64,000 nt of DNA. Source: Phylloscopus collybita. Lineage: Eukaryota; Chordata; Aves; Passeriformes; Phylloscopidae. Where the stretch lies: the NCBI GenBank assembly GCA_027886175.1, contig JAJNNQ010000019.1, forward strand, positions 16,201,501 through 16,265,500, in the 5' to 3' direction. Made by a program: the position numbers and the translations under genes. Within the stretch, counting starts at the first letter, position 1; each line of letters starts with the position of its first letter. This document shows, one piece after another, positions 32,856-43,440 of this stretch. The notes under the pieces were generated by a model. It was not told the origin of the DNA. It saw nothing but the letters and a program-made list of their open reading frames with translations, and did not search any database.

Positions 32856-34303
32856 CAGTTTCAGGTGAAGCTTAACTTGGCAGAGTTTGTGCTTGGTGCA
32901 GAGTTTGGGAAAACAAAGCCAAATTCACAGTGGCCCTTTTGGAGCAAGGCTGGCAGGCAGGCAGGATGGATGGATGGATGGATTAAAGGTTGCTCTCCCT
33001 GCAGAGGCTCCAGCTCCTCTGATTAGAAAGCAATGAAAGTAGCAGCAGGATTTTAAACCAGCAGAAATATTTCTTCGGTGACTGACAGATCCAACCCTAA
33101 GTATTTCTTTTTTATAAAAAGCAGAAAAAATAGCACTTTTTGGGTTGTTTGATAAAAACAGCCCCTGCACCACACAGCCAGTGATGCATGAGGGGTCAGA
33201 TCCCAGGTGGGAGGAACACGCAGTGGGGAGCAAACCCCAGTCTGAAGGATCTGAGCCACAACTGGCAAGGGATGGGTCAGCTCCTCCTGCCAAGGTTGTC
33301 TAAGTTGGGCAGTGTCAGAAGCAGCAGGTGATGGACATGAGCTCTGCTATCTGTGGGATTATCATGCCCGGGTTCCTGGGCCACGCAGAAGTTTCCCTGA
33401 GGATTTAATTAGGTCCCCACTGCTGACCATATGTTGTGGTTTGGCAAGGACGTGTGCACTCAGAGCTTGCTCCCTGGGCACAGATTGTCCTCACTGCTCC
33501 TGTCCCCTGTGAGACCCCGGCCCAGCCTGCTGTCTCTGCAGGCAGGAGGTGACAGTGGGGAGGAGCCCTCCCTGTGTCAGTGCCAGGGGCTGTCACTGGG
33601 TGTGTGCTCACCCTGCCGGTCTGACACAGCCACACAGCCTTTAACACCTGCAGTGTCACTTCAGCAATAAGGACATTCCATGAGGAGGAAGAATATTGGC
33701 TTGCAAGGTCTAAAACCCCTGGGACACTGTTTTCAGAGCAGCTGTGGTTCCTTTGCTTTGTGAAAATTTGGGTTATGATTTCCAGTCACAGCCTTTGATA
33801 ATCCTGATTAAGTTGATTGGATTTTGTTACGTTTCTCCAATTTGCTGGCATTTAAAATCCAGAGAGACGTATGAGGGGACAGGTTTGCCTACCTGGACCC
33901 ACAGGGAGCAGATAAGTTCTGCCCACTGGCTTCTAACCCAAGCCTGTGGAAGCCAGGCTGGGTGATCTGTGGCACAGCAAGGTCTGTCAAGCACAAGGAA
34001 CGTGACCTGACCTTGGCATCAACCAGCAGGTGGATGTGGCTGCTGGGGCAGAGAGGGAGAGGTGACAGAAAGGTCCCATGCAGGAGGAGCAGGGGTCACA
34101 TTTCGCTGCAATGTGAGAAGTGTTTGGCACCTCAGCGACAGCAGCAGCTCCCCCAGCCAGGTGAGTGGCAGAGGGGCTGCAGGGGGACCTCGGCTGCTGG
34201 GGCACCACCAGGACTGCCCTGGGGAGGGCTCTGGAGGGCTGGGGGCAGCTGCTGCCTGGGGGAGGGACTGCTGTCTGCACTTCAGTGTCTCACCCCTGCT
34301 GTC
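32856..34303. other. Unique sequence, short (GGAT)n run
   Basis: About 1.4 kb of unique DNA with four GGAT copies near 32966-32982. The stretch at 33080-33160 is AT-rich. No exon or transposon was recognised. Confidence 0.5.
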
Positions 34304-35228
34304 ATTCCTCCCTCCATCCATCCATCCATCCCTCCATCCATCCATCCCTCCATCCCTCCATCCATCCCTCCATCCATCCATCCATCCATCCATCCATCCA
34401 TCCCTCCATCCATCCCTCCATCCATCCATCCATCCATCCCTCCATCCATCCATCCATCCATCCATCCCTCCATCCCTCCATCCATCCATCCCTCCATCCA
34501 TCCATCCATCCATCCCTCCATCCATCCCTCCATCCATCCATCCATCCATCCCTCCATCCATCCCTCCATCCATCCATCATCCATCCCTCCCTCCCTCCCT
34601 CCCTCCCTCCCTCCCTCCCTCTCTCCCTCCCTCCCTCCATCATCCATGCATCCATCCATCCATCCATCCATCCCTCCATCCCTCCATCCATCCATCCATC
34701 CCTCCATCCATCCATCCATCCATCCATCCATCCCTCCATCCCTCCATCCATCCCTCCATCCATCCATCCATCCATCCATCCCTCCATCCATCCCTCCATC
34801 CATCCCTCCATCCATCCATCCATCCATCCATCCCTCCATCCATCCCTCCATCCCTCCATCCATCCATCCCTCCATCCATCCCTCCATCCATCCCTCCATC
34901 ATCCATCCATCCCTCCATCCATCCCTCCATCCATCCCTCCATCCCTCCCTCCCTCCCTTCATCATCCATGCAACCATCCATCCATCCATCCCTCCCTCCA
35001 TCCATCCATCCATCCCTCCATCCATCCATCCCTCCATCCATCCCTCCATCCATCCCTCCATCCATCCCTCCATCCCTCCATCATCCATCCATCCCTCCAT
35101 CCATCCCTCCATCCATCCCTCCATCCATCCATCCATCCATCCATCCATCATCCATCCCTCCCTCCCTCCCTCCATCCCTCCATCATCCATGCATCCATCC
35201 ATCCATCCCTCCATCCCTCCATCCCTCC
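34304..35228. repeat. 925-bp (ATCC)n / CATCCATCCCTC array
   Basis: A long tetranucleotide array of CATC and CCTC steps forming 8- to 12-bp super-units. It has a pure CCCT patch at 34583-34638 and several 'atcatccatgca' interruptions near 34639, 34961 and 35180. Frames on both strands stay open and give Pro-Ser-Ile-His or Met-Asp-Gly-Trp pseudo-proteins up to 480 residues. These are artefacts. Confidence 0.96.
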
Positions 35229-35857
35229 TAGAGTGGGTTCTCCTGGAGATGACCCCGTGTAAGGAACAGATCCATGAAATACGACTTCATAATAAATTAT
35301 GCAAGAACTATAAAGTCCACAAATACTTAGCTCTCTCCAGAAGTGATCTGACAAGATTAAACTCCTTCTGCTATTCCCCAGTTAACAGTCTACTTAATAT
35401 TTGACTAAGCATTATTAAAATCACAGACAACCAGGAAACAGCACCTCATTCACCGCAGGAAGCGCGGATCCACACCCGCTCATTGCAGAGCTGCTGTCCC
35501 CAGCTCCATCACAGGGGTGTTCAATCTCTTGGCCATCATTTATTGATGCTGATGGCACGTGCAGGAGGCTGGAGCAGGGGAAGGAGCCACTGGCACACTC
35601 AGTGCTCCAGAGGAGATGGATGACTTTCAAATCCTGTTACCAAGCATGGGGCTCCAGCTACTCAGAGCACTTCGTTTTCTCTCAGGGTCTCCAAAATGCA
35701 TCTTTAAACCAGCAAATAAGTGACAGCCACCCTCAGCTTTCTGTGAACAGCCATAATTAGCAGATCTTCTTACTCAGAGGGAGCTCAACCTGCCCCGTGT
35801 CCCTGGGAGCCGTGAGGGATGGGGGGAGGATGCTGGGCAGAGCCCTGCGCTGGGGGA
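35229..35857. other. Unique sequence, no feature seen
   Basis: AT-rich from 35260 to 35420, then mixed. No repeat or exon was recognised. Confidence 0.5.
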
Positions 35858-36310
35858 AGGTGAATGCAGAGCTCCTGCAGCCCCTACAGCCCCTGCACTG
35901 CTGGGGGTTTGGCTGTGCCTGCATTGGGAGAGGGTGAATGCAGAGCTCCTGCAGCCCCTGCATCCCCTGCAGCCCCTGCACTGCTGGGGGTTTGGCTGTG
36001 CCTGCATTGGGAGAAGGTGAATGCAGAGCTCCTGCAGCCCCTGCAGCCCCTGCAGCCCCTGCACTGCTGGGGGTTTGGCTGTGCCTGCATTGGGAGAGGG
36101 TGAATGCAGAGCCCCTGCAGCCCCTGCAGCCCCTGCACTGCTGGGGGTTTGGCTGTGCCTGCATTGGGAGAAGGTGAATGCAGAGCTCCTGCAGCCCCTG
36201 CAGCCCCTGCAGCCCCTGCACTGCTGGGGGGTTTGGCTGTGCCTGCATTGGGAGAAGGTGAATGCAGAGCTCCTGCAGCCCCTGCACTGCTGGGGGGTTT
36301 GGCTGTGCCT
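35858..36310. repeat. Minisatellite, 63-83 bp unit, 6 copies
   Basis: Each unit has 'ggtgaatgcagagctcctgc', then one to four 'agcccctgc' 9-mers, then 'actgctgggggtttggctg' and 'tgcctgcattgggaga'. Copies differ mainly in the number of internal 9-mers, so it is a repeat within a repeat. Confidence 0.94.
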
Positions 36311-36953
36311 GCTCCTCTGCCAGGGCACAGGGACAGGGCTGGCCAGCACCCCCAAAACCCCTGCAGGCAGCTCCCCAGCCCAGTGCTGCCCTTCAGGGAG
36401 ATGCAGCTAACCCTCAAAGGTAACAAACGCCACTTGCTGATATTTAAAACTCTCCAGAGTCAGTGTCTTTGTGTCTCACTGCCTGAATTCTGCTCCATTT
36501 GCCTTCAGCCTCCTTTATAGGCTTGGACTATAAACAAACCAATAAAACACCCCTCAGCCTCTGATTTAAGCAACTTTTTAACACTTGGAGATTCCTTTTT
36601 GCTCCAATTCAGTACAAAATCATTTTTATTTCCCACCAAGCAGAAATAAAAAGGTGGTGCTGGCTGCTGGCAGCAGCATTTGGTGTTTCCTGGGTGAAAC
36701 CAGACCATGGAAGCTGCTCATGAAGTCAAACATGAGGCCTCACCTTCCCGAGGCAGGTGGGGATCCCTGAGGTTCCCTGAGCCTCACAAGGGCCTCCTTG
36801 GCTGGAAACACCAGAAAAAGCAAGTTTTGCAGGACAGGACTCACAGCACCCTCCTGTTAACCAGCACATTCCAGGGGAATCAACCTTCCCACAAACCCTG
36901 GAGCACCAGCAGACCTGAACAGGGAAAACAGTGTCTGTCACAAAATCAAAATC

Positions 36954-37025
36954 CATCCATCCCTCCCTCCCTCCCTCATCCATCCATCATCCATCCATCC
37001 ATCCATCCATCCATCCATCCCTCCA
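36954..37025. repeat. (ATCC)n microsatellite
   Basis: A short relative of the 34304-35228 array, with the same CATC/CCTC mixture. Confidence 0.94.
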
Positions 37026-37311
37026 TTTCTCTGCACTTGGTTCATCTCCTCTGTCGATGGCACCACCAAGAAGTGCTGAAGCACAGCTGCAAGAAAGATC
37101 TAAACCTTGAGGGATCTTTATAAACCTTATAAATCCTTTTGGTAAAGATCATGTTCCAGACCCCCAGCTGCCAGGTGTCACACTGGGGGGTTTTGTAAAA
37201 GCCATAAAATTAACCAAAATATTGAGGTCTGCATTTTTTGATGCAGTGCAAGAACCTGCTTTCTGTTGTAGCACATTGGGTGCAGATATTCTATAAACAG
37301 TAATGAAATTA

Positions 37312-37410
37312 AACTAAAAAAAAAACCAAAAAACCCAAAAAAACAACAACAACAACAACAAAAAACCCACAAAAAAACAAAACAAACAAAAAAACCCAAA
37401 AAACAAAACA
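37312..37410. repeat. A-rich (CAAAAA/CAACAA)n tract
   Basis: A runs broken by CC and CAA modules, about 100 bp. Confidence 0.9.
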
Positions 37411-38049
37411 CTTTAGCAATTAATAATTAAGCATCCAAAATTCTGCACATTAGACCAGTTTTGAATCAAGCCTGGTTTGCAGGATTAGGTGGTTACAATG
37501 TTTGCACACAGGAAACACCAGCATTCAGTGCAGTATTTTAAAGATAAAAAGATCACGAATATTCCTGGGATCACCACTGCACCTGTGGCTGAAGCTCTCC
37601 TGGACACCTCCAATTCCACCCACAAAGTCACCACAGGAATTTGCAGAGCAATCCACTGAAAGTCCTCAGCAGCACTTCCAGGAGCTGCAGTTGCACACTC
37701 TGGATTGGATTTATTTCATATTCTCTCACCATAATCACAGCTCCATGGCTGCAATCCACCACAGAAATGAGATTCCAGGGTGGGGAATCTGGATCTGCGA
37801 GTTCCATAATTGCCTTTTCATTGCCCTCCCGGAGTTAGAATTTCTGAACAAATGAATATTAACACCGTGTTCATGAGGAATGTCAGTAGGCTACAGGGAG
37901 CAGCCCTGGAGCAGAGCAGAGCAGCTCTGGCAGTGCCAAACCCCTCAGCCAGGCACGGGGCCCGGGGGGAGCGGGGCTGCCCCAGCAAAGGGGTGAGAGG
38001 GCAGCTGCAGCCCTGCCCAGCCCAGAAAATCCCTGCTCCTCTCAAGGCT

Positions 38050-38482
38050 GTCCCCAGGCTGTGACTGGGGCTGTGACTGGGGCTGTGACTGGGGCTGTGA
38101 CTGGGGCTCTCCCCAGGGCTGTCCCCAGGCTGTGACTGGGGCTGTGCCCAGGGCTGTCTCCAGGGCTGTCCCCAGGGCTCTCCCCAGAGCTGTCCCCAGA
38201 GCTCTCCCCAGGGCTGTCCCCAGAGCTGTCCCCAGGGCTGTCCCCAAGGCTGTCCCCAGGGCTGTCCCCAGAGCTGTCCCCAGGGCTGTCCCCAGAGCTC
38301 TCCCCAGAGCTGTCCCCAGGGCTGTCCCCAGGGCTGTCCCCAGGGCTCTCCCCAGAGCTGTCCCCAGAGCTCTCCCCAGGGCTGTCCCCAGAGCTGTCCC
38401 CAGGGCTGTCCCCAAGGCTGTCCCCAGGGCTGTCCCCAGAGCTGTCCCCAGGGCTGTCCCCAGGGCTGTCCCCAGGGCTCCC
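38050..38482. repeat. 12-bp minisatellite (ctgtccccaggg), about 36 copies
   Basis: Units of CTGTCCCCAGGG vary as CTGTCCCCAGAG and CTCTCCCCAGGG. It starts with 'ctgtgactgggg' units. A block at about 38188-38328 recurs at about 38344-38470, so a higher-order repeat of roughly 156 bp is present. The frames through it are artefacts. Confidence 0.95.
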
Positions 38483-38574
38483 CCACCACCAGAGCCCCAC
38501 CAAGTGTGACCCCCTGCACCCAGAGCATCCTGCTGGGGCTCCTTTTCCTGGGAGAAAGGCCAGGATCACAGATG

Positions 38575-38795
38575 ATTTCAGGCTGGAAGTGCCCTCCCAG
38601 CCCATCCAGTCCCAGCTGTGCCCATCCCCACCTTGTTCCCAGCCCAGAGCTCTGAGTGCCACCTCCAGCCCCTCCTTGGGCACCTCCAGGGCCAGGGGAT
38701 CCAAACCCCCCTGGGCAGTTCCAAGGCCTGAGCACCCTTTCCATGGGGAAATTCCTGTGCACTCAAGCCTGCCCTGATGCAGCCTGGGGCCATTT
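38575..38795 (-). mobile_element. CR1 LINE fragment
   Basis: A minus-strand CR1 of the same subfamily as 8895-9045. It has 'tgccacctccagcccctcc' and 'tgggcacctccagggcca' and extends further 5' to 'ccctttccatggggaaattc'. Confidence 0.8.
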
Positions 38796-38810
38796 CCTCT
38801 CAATGAACTC

Positions 38811-38840
38811 CTGAGCTCTCAATTCAAATTGAGAGCTCAG
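38811..38840. repeat. Perfect 30-bp palindrome, 14-bp arms, 2-nt spacer
   Basis: The left arm CTGAGCTCTCAATT (38811-38824) and the right arm AATTGAGAGCTCAG (38827-38840) are exact reverse complements around CA. It lies just beyond the CR1. Confidence 0.93.
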
Positions 38841-41234
38841 TTCCCCTCCCGTGCAAATTCACTGACAGTCCCTGGGTTCAGCGGGCTCCCCTGGCTATAA
38901 ACCAAGGTCAGAGATTTCCAGCAGCAAAAGCCACCTCAAAAGAAGATCAGAGAACACTTTCCGTTGTGAGAGCACTGGGAAATTCTGCTTTCCTTAAAGT
39001 GGAATCATTCAAAGGGTGCACGGCAAAGCCGGGAGGCTCAGCAGCCTTTGTGCAGCTGGAAAGAGGAGAGGATGGAGAAGGATTGCCACCGGGATTGCAA
39101 ACCCCTGGGTGCCTCTTCCCACGCCTGGCAGGGGGAGCAGGGGCACACAGGTGTTAATACTCCCTGTCAGTGTCCTGTGACAGTCACAGACTTTGCCTCA
39201 GGGCTCCCAGACCTTTCAGCACCGGCTATTTGCAATTCTTCACTCATTTATTTCCGACCAGAACCAACCCCACCCCTCAAATGTCTTTTTTTTCCCAAGA
39301 TACTCTCAATATTTGTGCCAATTAATGCAGGAGCTGCAGCAGGTGAGCTGCTCCTCTCTCCTCTGGGAATGATACATTCAATTACTGAGGAGATGGATGA
39401 AAGCAGGGCAGCAAAACACAAGTTCTCTTTATTTCTGCTCCACGCATGGCTGGGTATTTCCAACTCATTTTTATGCAGAGGATTTGTGTGTTAGGAAAAA
39501 GCCCCACTCGCTGCCATCCTGTGCGATACACTAAGCATTTTGAAAATAATTTAAATTGGACTGGCATTTTTTGTGTCTCTAACAACCTGGGCAATGCCAG
39601 CCTGAGCTGTGGACATCTGTTCTTGGGGGGCCTGCCCAGGGATGGAGCATTCTCATGCACAAGTGTGGTTCAAAACAAAGGAGCATCATTTGCACAAATG
39701 AGGATCCTTGGGAGTTTAGTGCCTGGTCTAAGAGCAGCTGAGTGATTATCAAAACATAACAGCCCCTCTTTAGAGCTCCAGGCCTTTGGAACTCCAGGGA
39801 AACCAGGCCAAGCTTGTCTGAGTTCAGAGGTCAGGGGAGCCCCTTCCCAATGGAAAAGCTGTGCCTGGGAGAGAGGATGTGCTGTCTCTCCAAAGCTCAT
39901 GGAACCCGGTCATTTTTGCACTGAACACACCGAGTCTGGAGTGTGAAAACTCTGGCAGCCTTGCACCTTAAGGACATCCCACTTGTGCCCAGCGTCCTGT
40001 GCAACCTCCCATGCCAGGCTCCTGGCCCTGCTCCTCATCCCAGGGAACACAGAGATTTCCAGGGGCACAGCCCCAGAGAGCAGAGCAGGCCGTGAGCTTG
40101 GGGCTGATGGGGAGATCCTCCTGCTGCCATCTCCTCTGGGGACAGGACAGCACGGAGTCCCTGGGGCAGGGGGCACTTTGGGCAGCCCCAGCCCAACCTC
40201 CTGCTGCAGCAGGGCCGATCCTGAGCTCTGCCTGTGCTTGGGGCACTGAAAACCCCCAGGAGCAGAGACCCCAGGAGGCCCTGGCCAGCGTCCAGGCACC
40301 CCACAGCCAAAGTCTGTTCCTCTAGAACCTCAACTCTTCCCTTCTCAGGCTTCCATCCCTCCTTCTCCCTGTGCATCAGGGTCACTGCTTGGCTTTGTCT
40401 TCCTTGGCCTCTCCCAGATCCCCTGGAAGCTCTCTCCTCCCAGGGCTCTCCCACCCCTGGGAGCACTGCATGCACACAGATTATTACATTCCTGATTTGC
40501 TTCCCTAATAATCTGTGCTCAGCCAATTCCCTGCTGCAGCCTCCCAGCTCGGCAGGGCTGGAGCGTGCTGGCACTGCCTCCTCTCACCCTTTTTTTTTTT
40601 TTTTAAAAAATCAGCCAGGTCCCACTGTGGAGGTTGCATAAATTCCTGTGTCTTCCTGGAGGAGGTTTTTGGGATTTGTTTCAAAGTCACAGATTCTGGA
40701 TGTTTGGTTCTGCCCCGAGCAGGATGGGCCCTGTGTGCAGCTGATGGGAAGTGCCACAGCTCTGCTGCTCCCAAGGAATTCCAGTGTTTCTTACTCCAGC
40801 TGGGGTTCAGCCCAACAGCTCCTCGTAGGAGGGAAGCCAGCATTTCAAATGACAGCCTTGTTATTTTGGCAGCTTATCTCTGCGTACAGAAAGCAATTAT
40901 TGCTGGAATGCATTCACTTTTTGTTCAGCTTCCTTTTGAAGGTTTAGCATCCCCTCCTCCCCACGGCTGTTCCTGGATTGCTGAGACAACTCCGTGGCAG
41001 AATCATCAGATGGGAGCACGTTGGAAAGGAAAAATGGCACCATTTTCATCTGAGCCCACAGACATCCTGACAAATACCCGAGGACACACGGCTCATGTGC
41101 TTATGGTCATTGCACAAGGAAATCCCACGTTCCTCAACACACCCAACAGGGAACCAAGGCTGGAAAAGGCCTCCCAGGCTGCCAAAGTCCAGCTGTTAGT
41201 CCAGCATCACCACCGTGCTCAGCACAGTTTACAC
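38841..41234. other. Unique non-coding sequence
   Basis: About 2.4 kb with a T15 run at 40590-40604. AT-rich parts lie at 38860-39000, 39230-39570 and 40840-40950. A 243-codon plus frame at 40515-41246 runs through the poly-T tract (a run of Phe) and has no recognisable domain. No exon was called. Confidence 0.5.
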
Positions 41235-41470
41235 AGAATCTCCTGAGCTGGGAGGGACCCACAGGATCATCCAGTGCAGCCCCTGTTCCTGCCCAGCCAC
41301 CCCAAAATCCCACCCTGGGCATCCCTGGAGCGCTGTCCAAGCTCTCCTGGGGCTCTGGCAACCTTGGGGCTGTGTCCATTCCTTGGGAGCCTAGGCAGTG
41401 CCCAGCACCCTCTGGGGGAAGAACCTTTCCCAAAATCCAGCCTGAGCCCTGCCCTGGCTCCTGTCCCTGT
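41235..41470 (-). mobile_element. CR1 LINE fragment (third subfamily type)
   Basis: The minus-strand CR1 end carries 'agaatctcctgagctgggag', 'gatcatccagtgcagcccct' and 'gctctggcaaccttggggc'. It continues to 'ctctgggggaagaacctttc'. Confidence 0.82.
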
Positions 41471-42724
41471 CCCTGTCCCAGAGATTGGAGCTGCAGCCCC
41501 AGGTGAGCTCTGACCTCAGGCTCCTCTGTTCCAGCTGAGCAAACCAAATTATCTCCATCATTTCCTCCAGTTCCCTTCTTCTCAAAGTGCCCAGTCCAGA
41601 CCTCTGGAAAGGTGGAGGCACAAAGAGGCTGCACAGAAGGAAAGGATGGAGCAGCTCACCACGGGGGAGTGCTTACTCAGCCCCCCTGAACCCCAGAGCC
41701 AGACACACGTGGGGTAACCTGGGCTCCACTGCTGCTCAAGGCACTGCTGAGTTTATTCCCTGAACTCCCAGCCAGGCAGGAATCATGGACAGCGTGGCAG
41801 AGAAACCAAATCCAACCCGAAGGAAAGGCTACCAGAGGGTAGGCTTTGTCCTCTCTCACGATTCATTTTCACTTTTGGGAAAAGGAAGGCAAGGGCTAAG
41901 CAGCATTTGCAAAGGTTTCATCCCTCTGATAATGTTATCAGCTGCTCTGCCATGTTCTCATTATAACAGAATTCCCTTTTTTCTTGGAGAAGCCTGAGCT
42001 CTCACACCCAGAGTGACTGCACAGGGGAATTAAACACACCTGAGCCCAGAGGGTTCACTCACACAGGCCCTTTCCTTAGCAAGAAATTAATTTTTTTTCT
42101 GGAACTTTTCATTTTCAACTCAATCAGAGCTGAAATGAAGGCACAGGATGTTTTAACCCTTCTTGGGTAGAGAGTAAATCCATGATACTCACAGACAGCA
42201 TTAGTGCAGAACTCAGGAATGCTCAGGGGAGTCAGTCAGGGGCTGTGCAGATGCAGGAGATGTTCCTTATAGAGAGTTTGGGGTTACAGAAACCTGCCCC
42301 AGTGAAGAGCAGCATCATCCTTCCTGCTCCACAAACAAGAAATTACACATTTGATTCTCAAGCCCTTCTTCCCTCTTCTCTTTTATATGTGTGTACATCT
42401 AGATGAGACAGAATCTCCTTGGAGAAGATTAAGCTTGCTTAGTTTGAAGTGGAAATGCTCTGATGAACCCTGGACTGGGCTGGTTTGATGCCTGAAAGCT
42501 TTGATGTGTGCTTGGATCAGGGCAGTTCCTGCAGCTTGAACCAGTTCTGCCAATTTCTCTTTTCTTTTTCTTCCTCATATCCCATCTCCCATCAGTGGAG
42601 GGTGGAAGGACAGCCCAGCCACGGCAGAACCCAGCAAGAGGAACAGAGATTGGGATGCCAGTGCCCATCCCATGCAGAGCTGCAGGTGCTGCAGGGAGAG
42701 CTCAGCTGTGCCCACGGGTGGGAC
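41471..42724. other. Unique non-coding sequence
   Basis: AT-rich parts lie at 41920-42180 and 42330-42450. No repeat or exon was recognised. Confidence 0.5.
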
Positions 42725-42781
42725 AGGAGGCCAGGCTGGATGGTACCTGTCCCTGGCATGGTGGGATGGAATGATGGGATG

Positions 42782-43402
42782 TGATGACACTGTTAAAGAT
42801 CACTGACACAGACTCAGAAGGGTGACAATTACTCCATTTATTTCTGGGAATTTCTTCCCCTTTATGCTGTTCTACAGAGAACAACTCAATGGGAGGAAGA
42901 AAGACAATCTTCTTCAGTCACATTGGTCAAGTCAGAGGGCCATCAAGAAGAGGTCCCTCCTAGGGAAAGGAATGTAAACAAAGGTTACAGTTAGAAAAAT
43001 GTGTCTCTTGTTTGCAGAAAACTCTCTGGGAAAAGAGTTTCAGAAAAACCAAAACATCTCAGGCACGTGTAGTCATGGTTCCTACTGTGATGTTTTGATT
43101 TCTCTGAAAGTCTTTCTCAGGCACTGTTCTGTCAACAAGAGACACGTTTTCCTAACCATATCCTATGTTTTGCATTTCTTTCCCTAGGAGGGACCTTCTC
43201 TTGATGTCCCTCTGACTTGATCAATGTAATTAAAGAAGTTTGTCTTTCTTCCACCCCTTGGGTGGGTTCTTTGTAAAATAGCACAAAGGGAAAAAATTCC
43301 CAGGTAATAAAGATTGATTGGAGTCATTTCAGCCTTCTGAAAAAGTTCAGAGTCCGTGTAGTTTTTAATCTTAAACAGTGTCAGGCACAAACCAGGGCTA
43401 CA
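42782..43402 (-). mobile_element. Outer solo LTR, family A, interrupted
   Basis: On the minus strand it starts TGTAGCCCTGG at 43402 and ends ...GTGTCATCA at 42782. The target duplication is GGGATG. Its own sequence occupies 42782-43067 and 43390-43402. It is split by a plus-strand LTR of the same family. The segment resembles 43068-43383 at roughly 80% by eye. Confidence 0.88.
43068..43383 (+). mobile_element. Inner solo LTR, family A
   Basis: It runs TGTAGTCATGG to ...AACAGTGTCA, 316 bp. It is inserted into the outer LTR with flanks GGCACG (43062-43067) and GGCACA (43384-43389), a 6-bp target duplication with one change. An AATAAA-type signal lies near 43307. This is the youngest layer of the nest. 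Confidence 0.88.
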
Positions 43403-43440
43403 GGGATGGGCATTAAGGTCCCTCCAACCCAGCCCTGTAA

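Larger units (their letters stand above)
36311..38049. other. Unique sequence with small simple repeats
   Basis: Includes a 70-bp ATCC tract (36954-37025) and an A-rich tract (37312-37410), listed separately. The stretches at 36420-36660 and 37410-37860 are AT-rich unique DNA. No exon was recognised. Confidence 0.5.
42725..43440 (+). mobile_element. CR1 LINE 3' end, split by nested LTRs
   Basis: Plus-strand CR1 ('aggccaggctggatggtacc' at 42730 onward) is interrupted at 42781. It resumes at 43409 with 'ggcattaaggtccctccaac'. The 6-bp GGGATG is duplicated on both sides of the interruption, at 42776-42781 and 43403-43408. Confidence 0.85.

Noticed and set aside
33962..35404. 480-residue plus-strand frame (Pro-Ser-Ile-His repeats)
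   Set aside because: It is the ATCC array translated; all frames lacking stops come from the tetranucleotide sequence.
40515..41246. 243-residue plus-strand frame
   Set aside because: It reads through the T15 run as poly-Phe and has no protein-like pattern.
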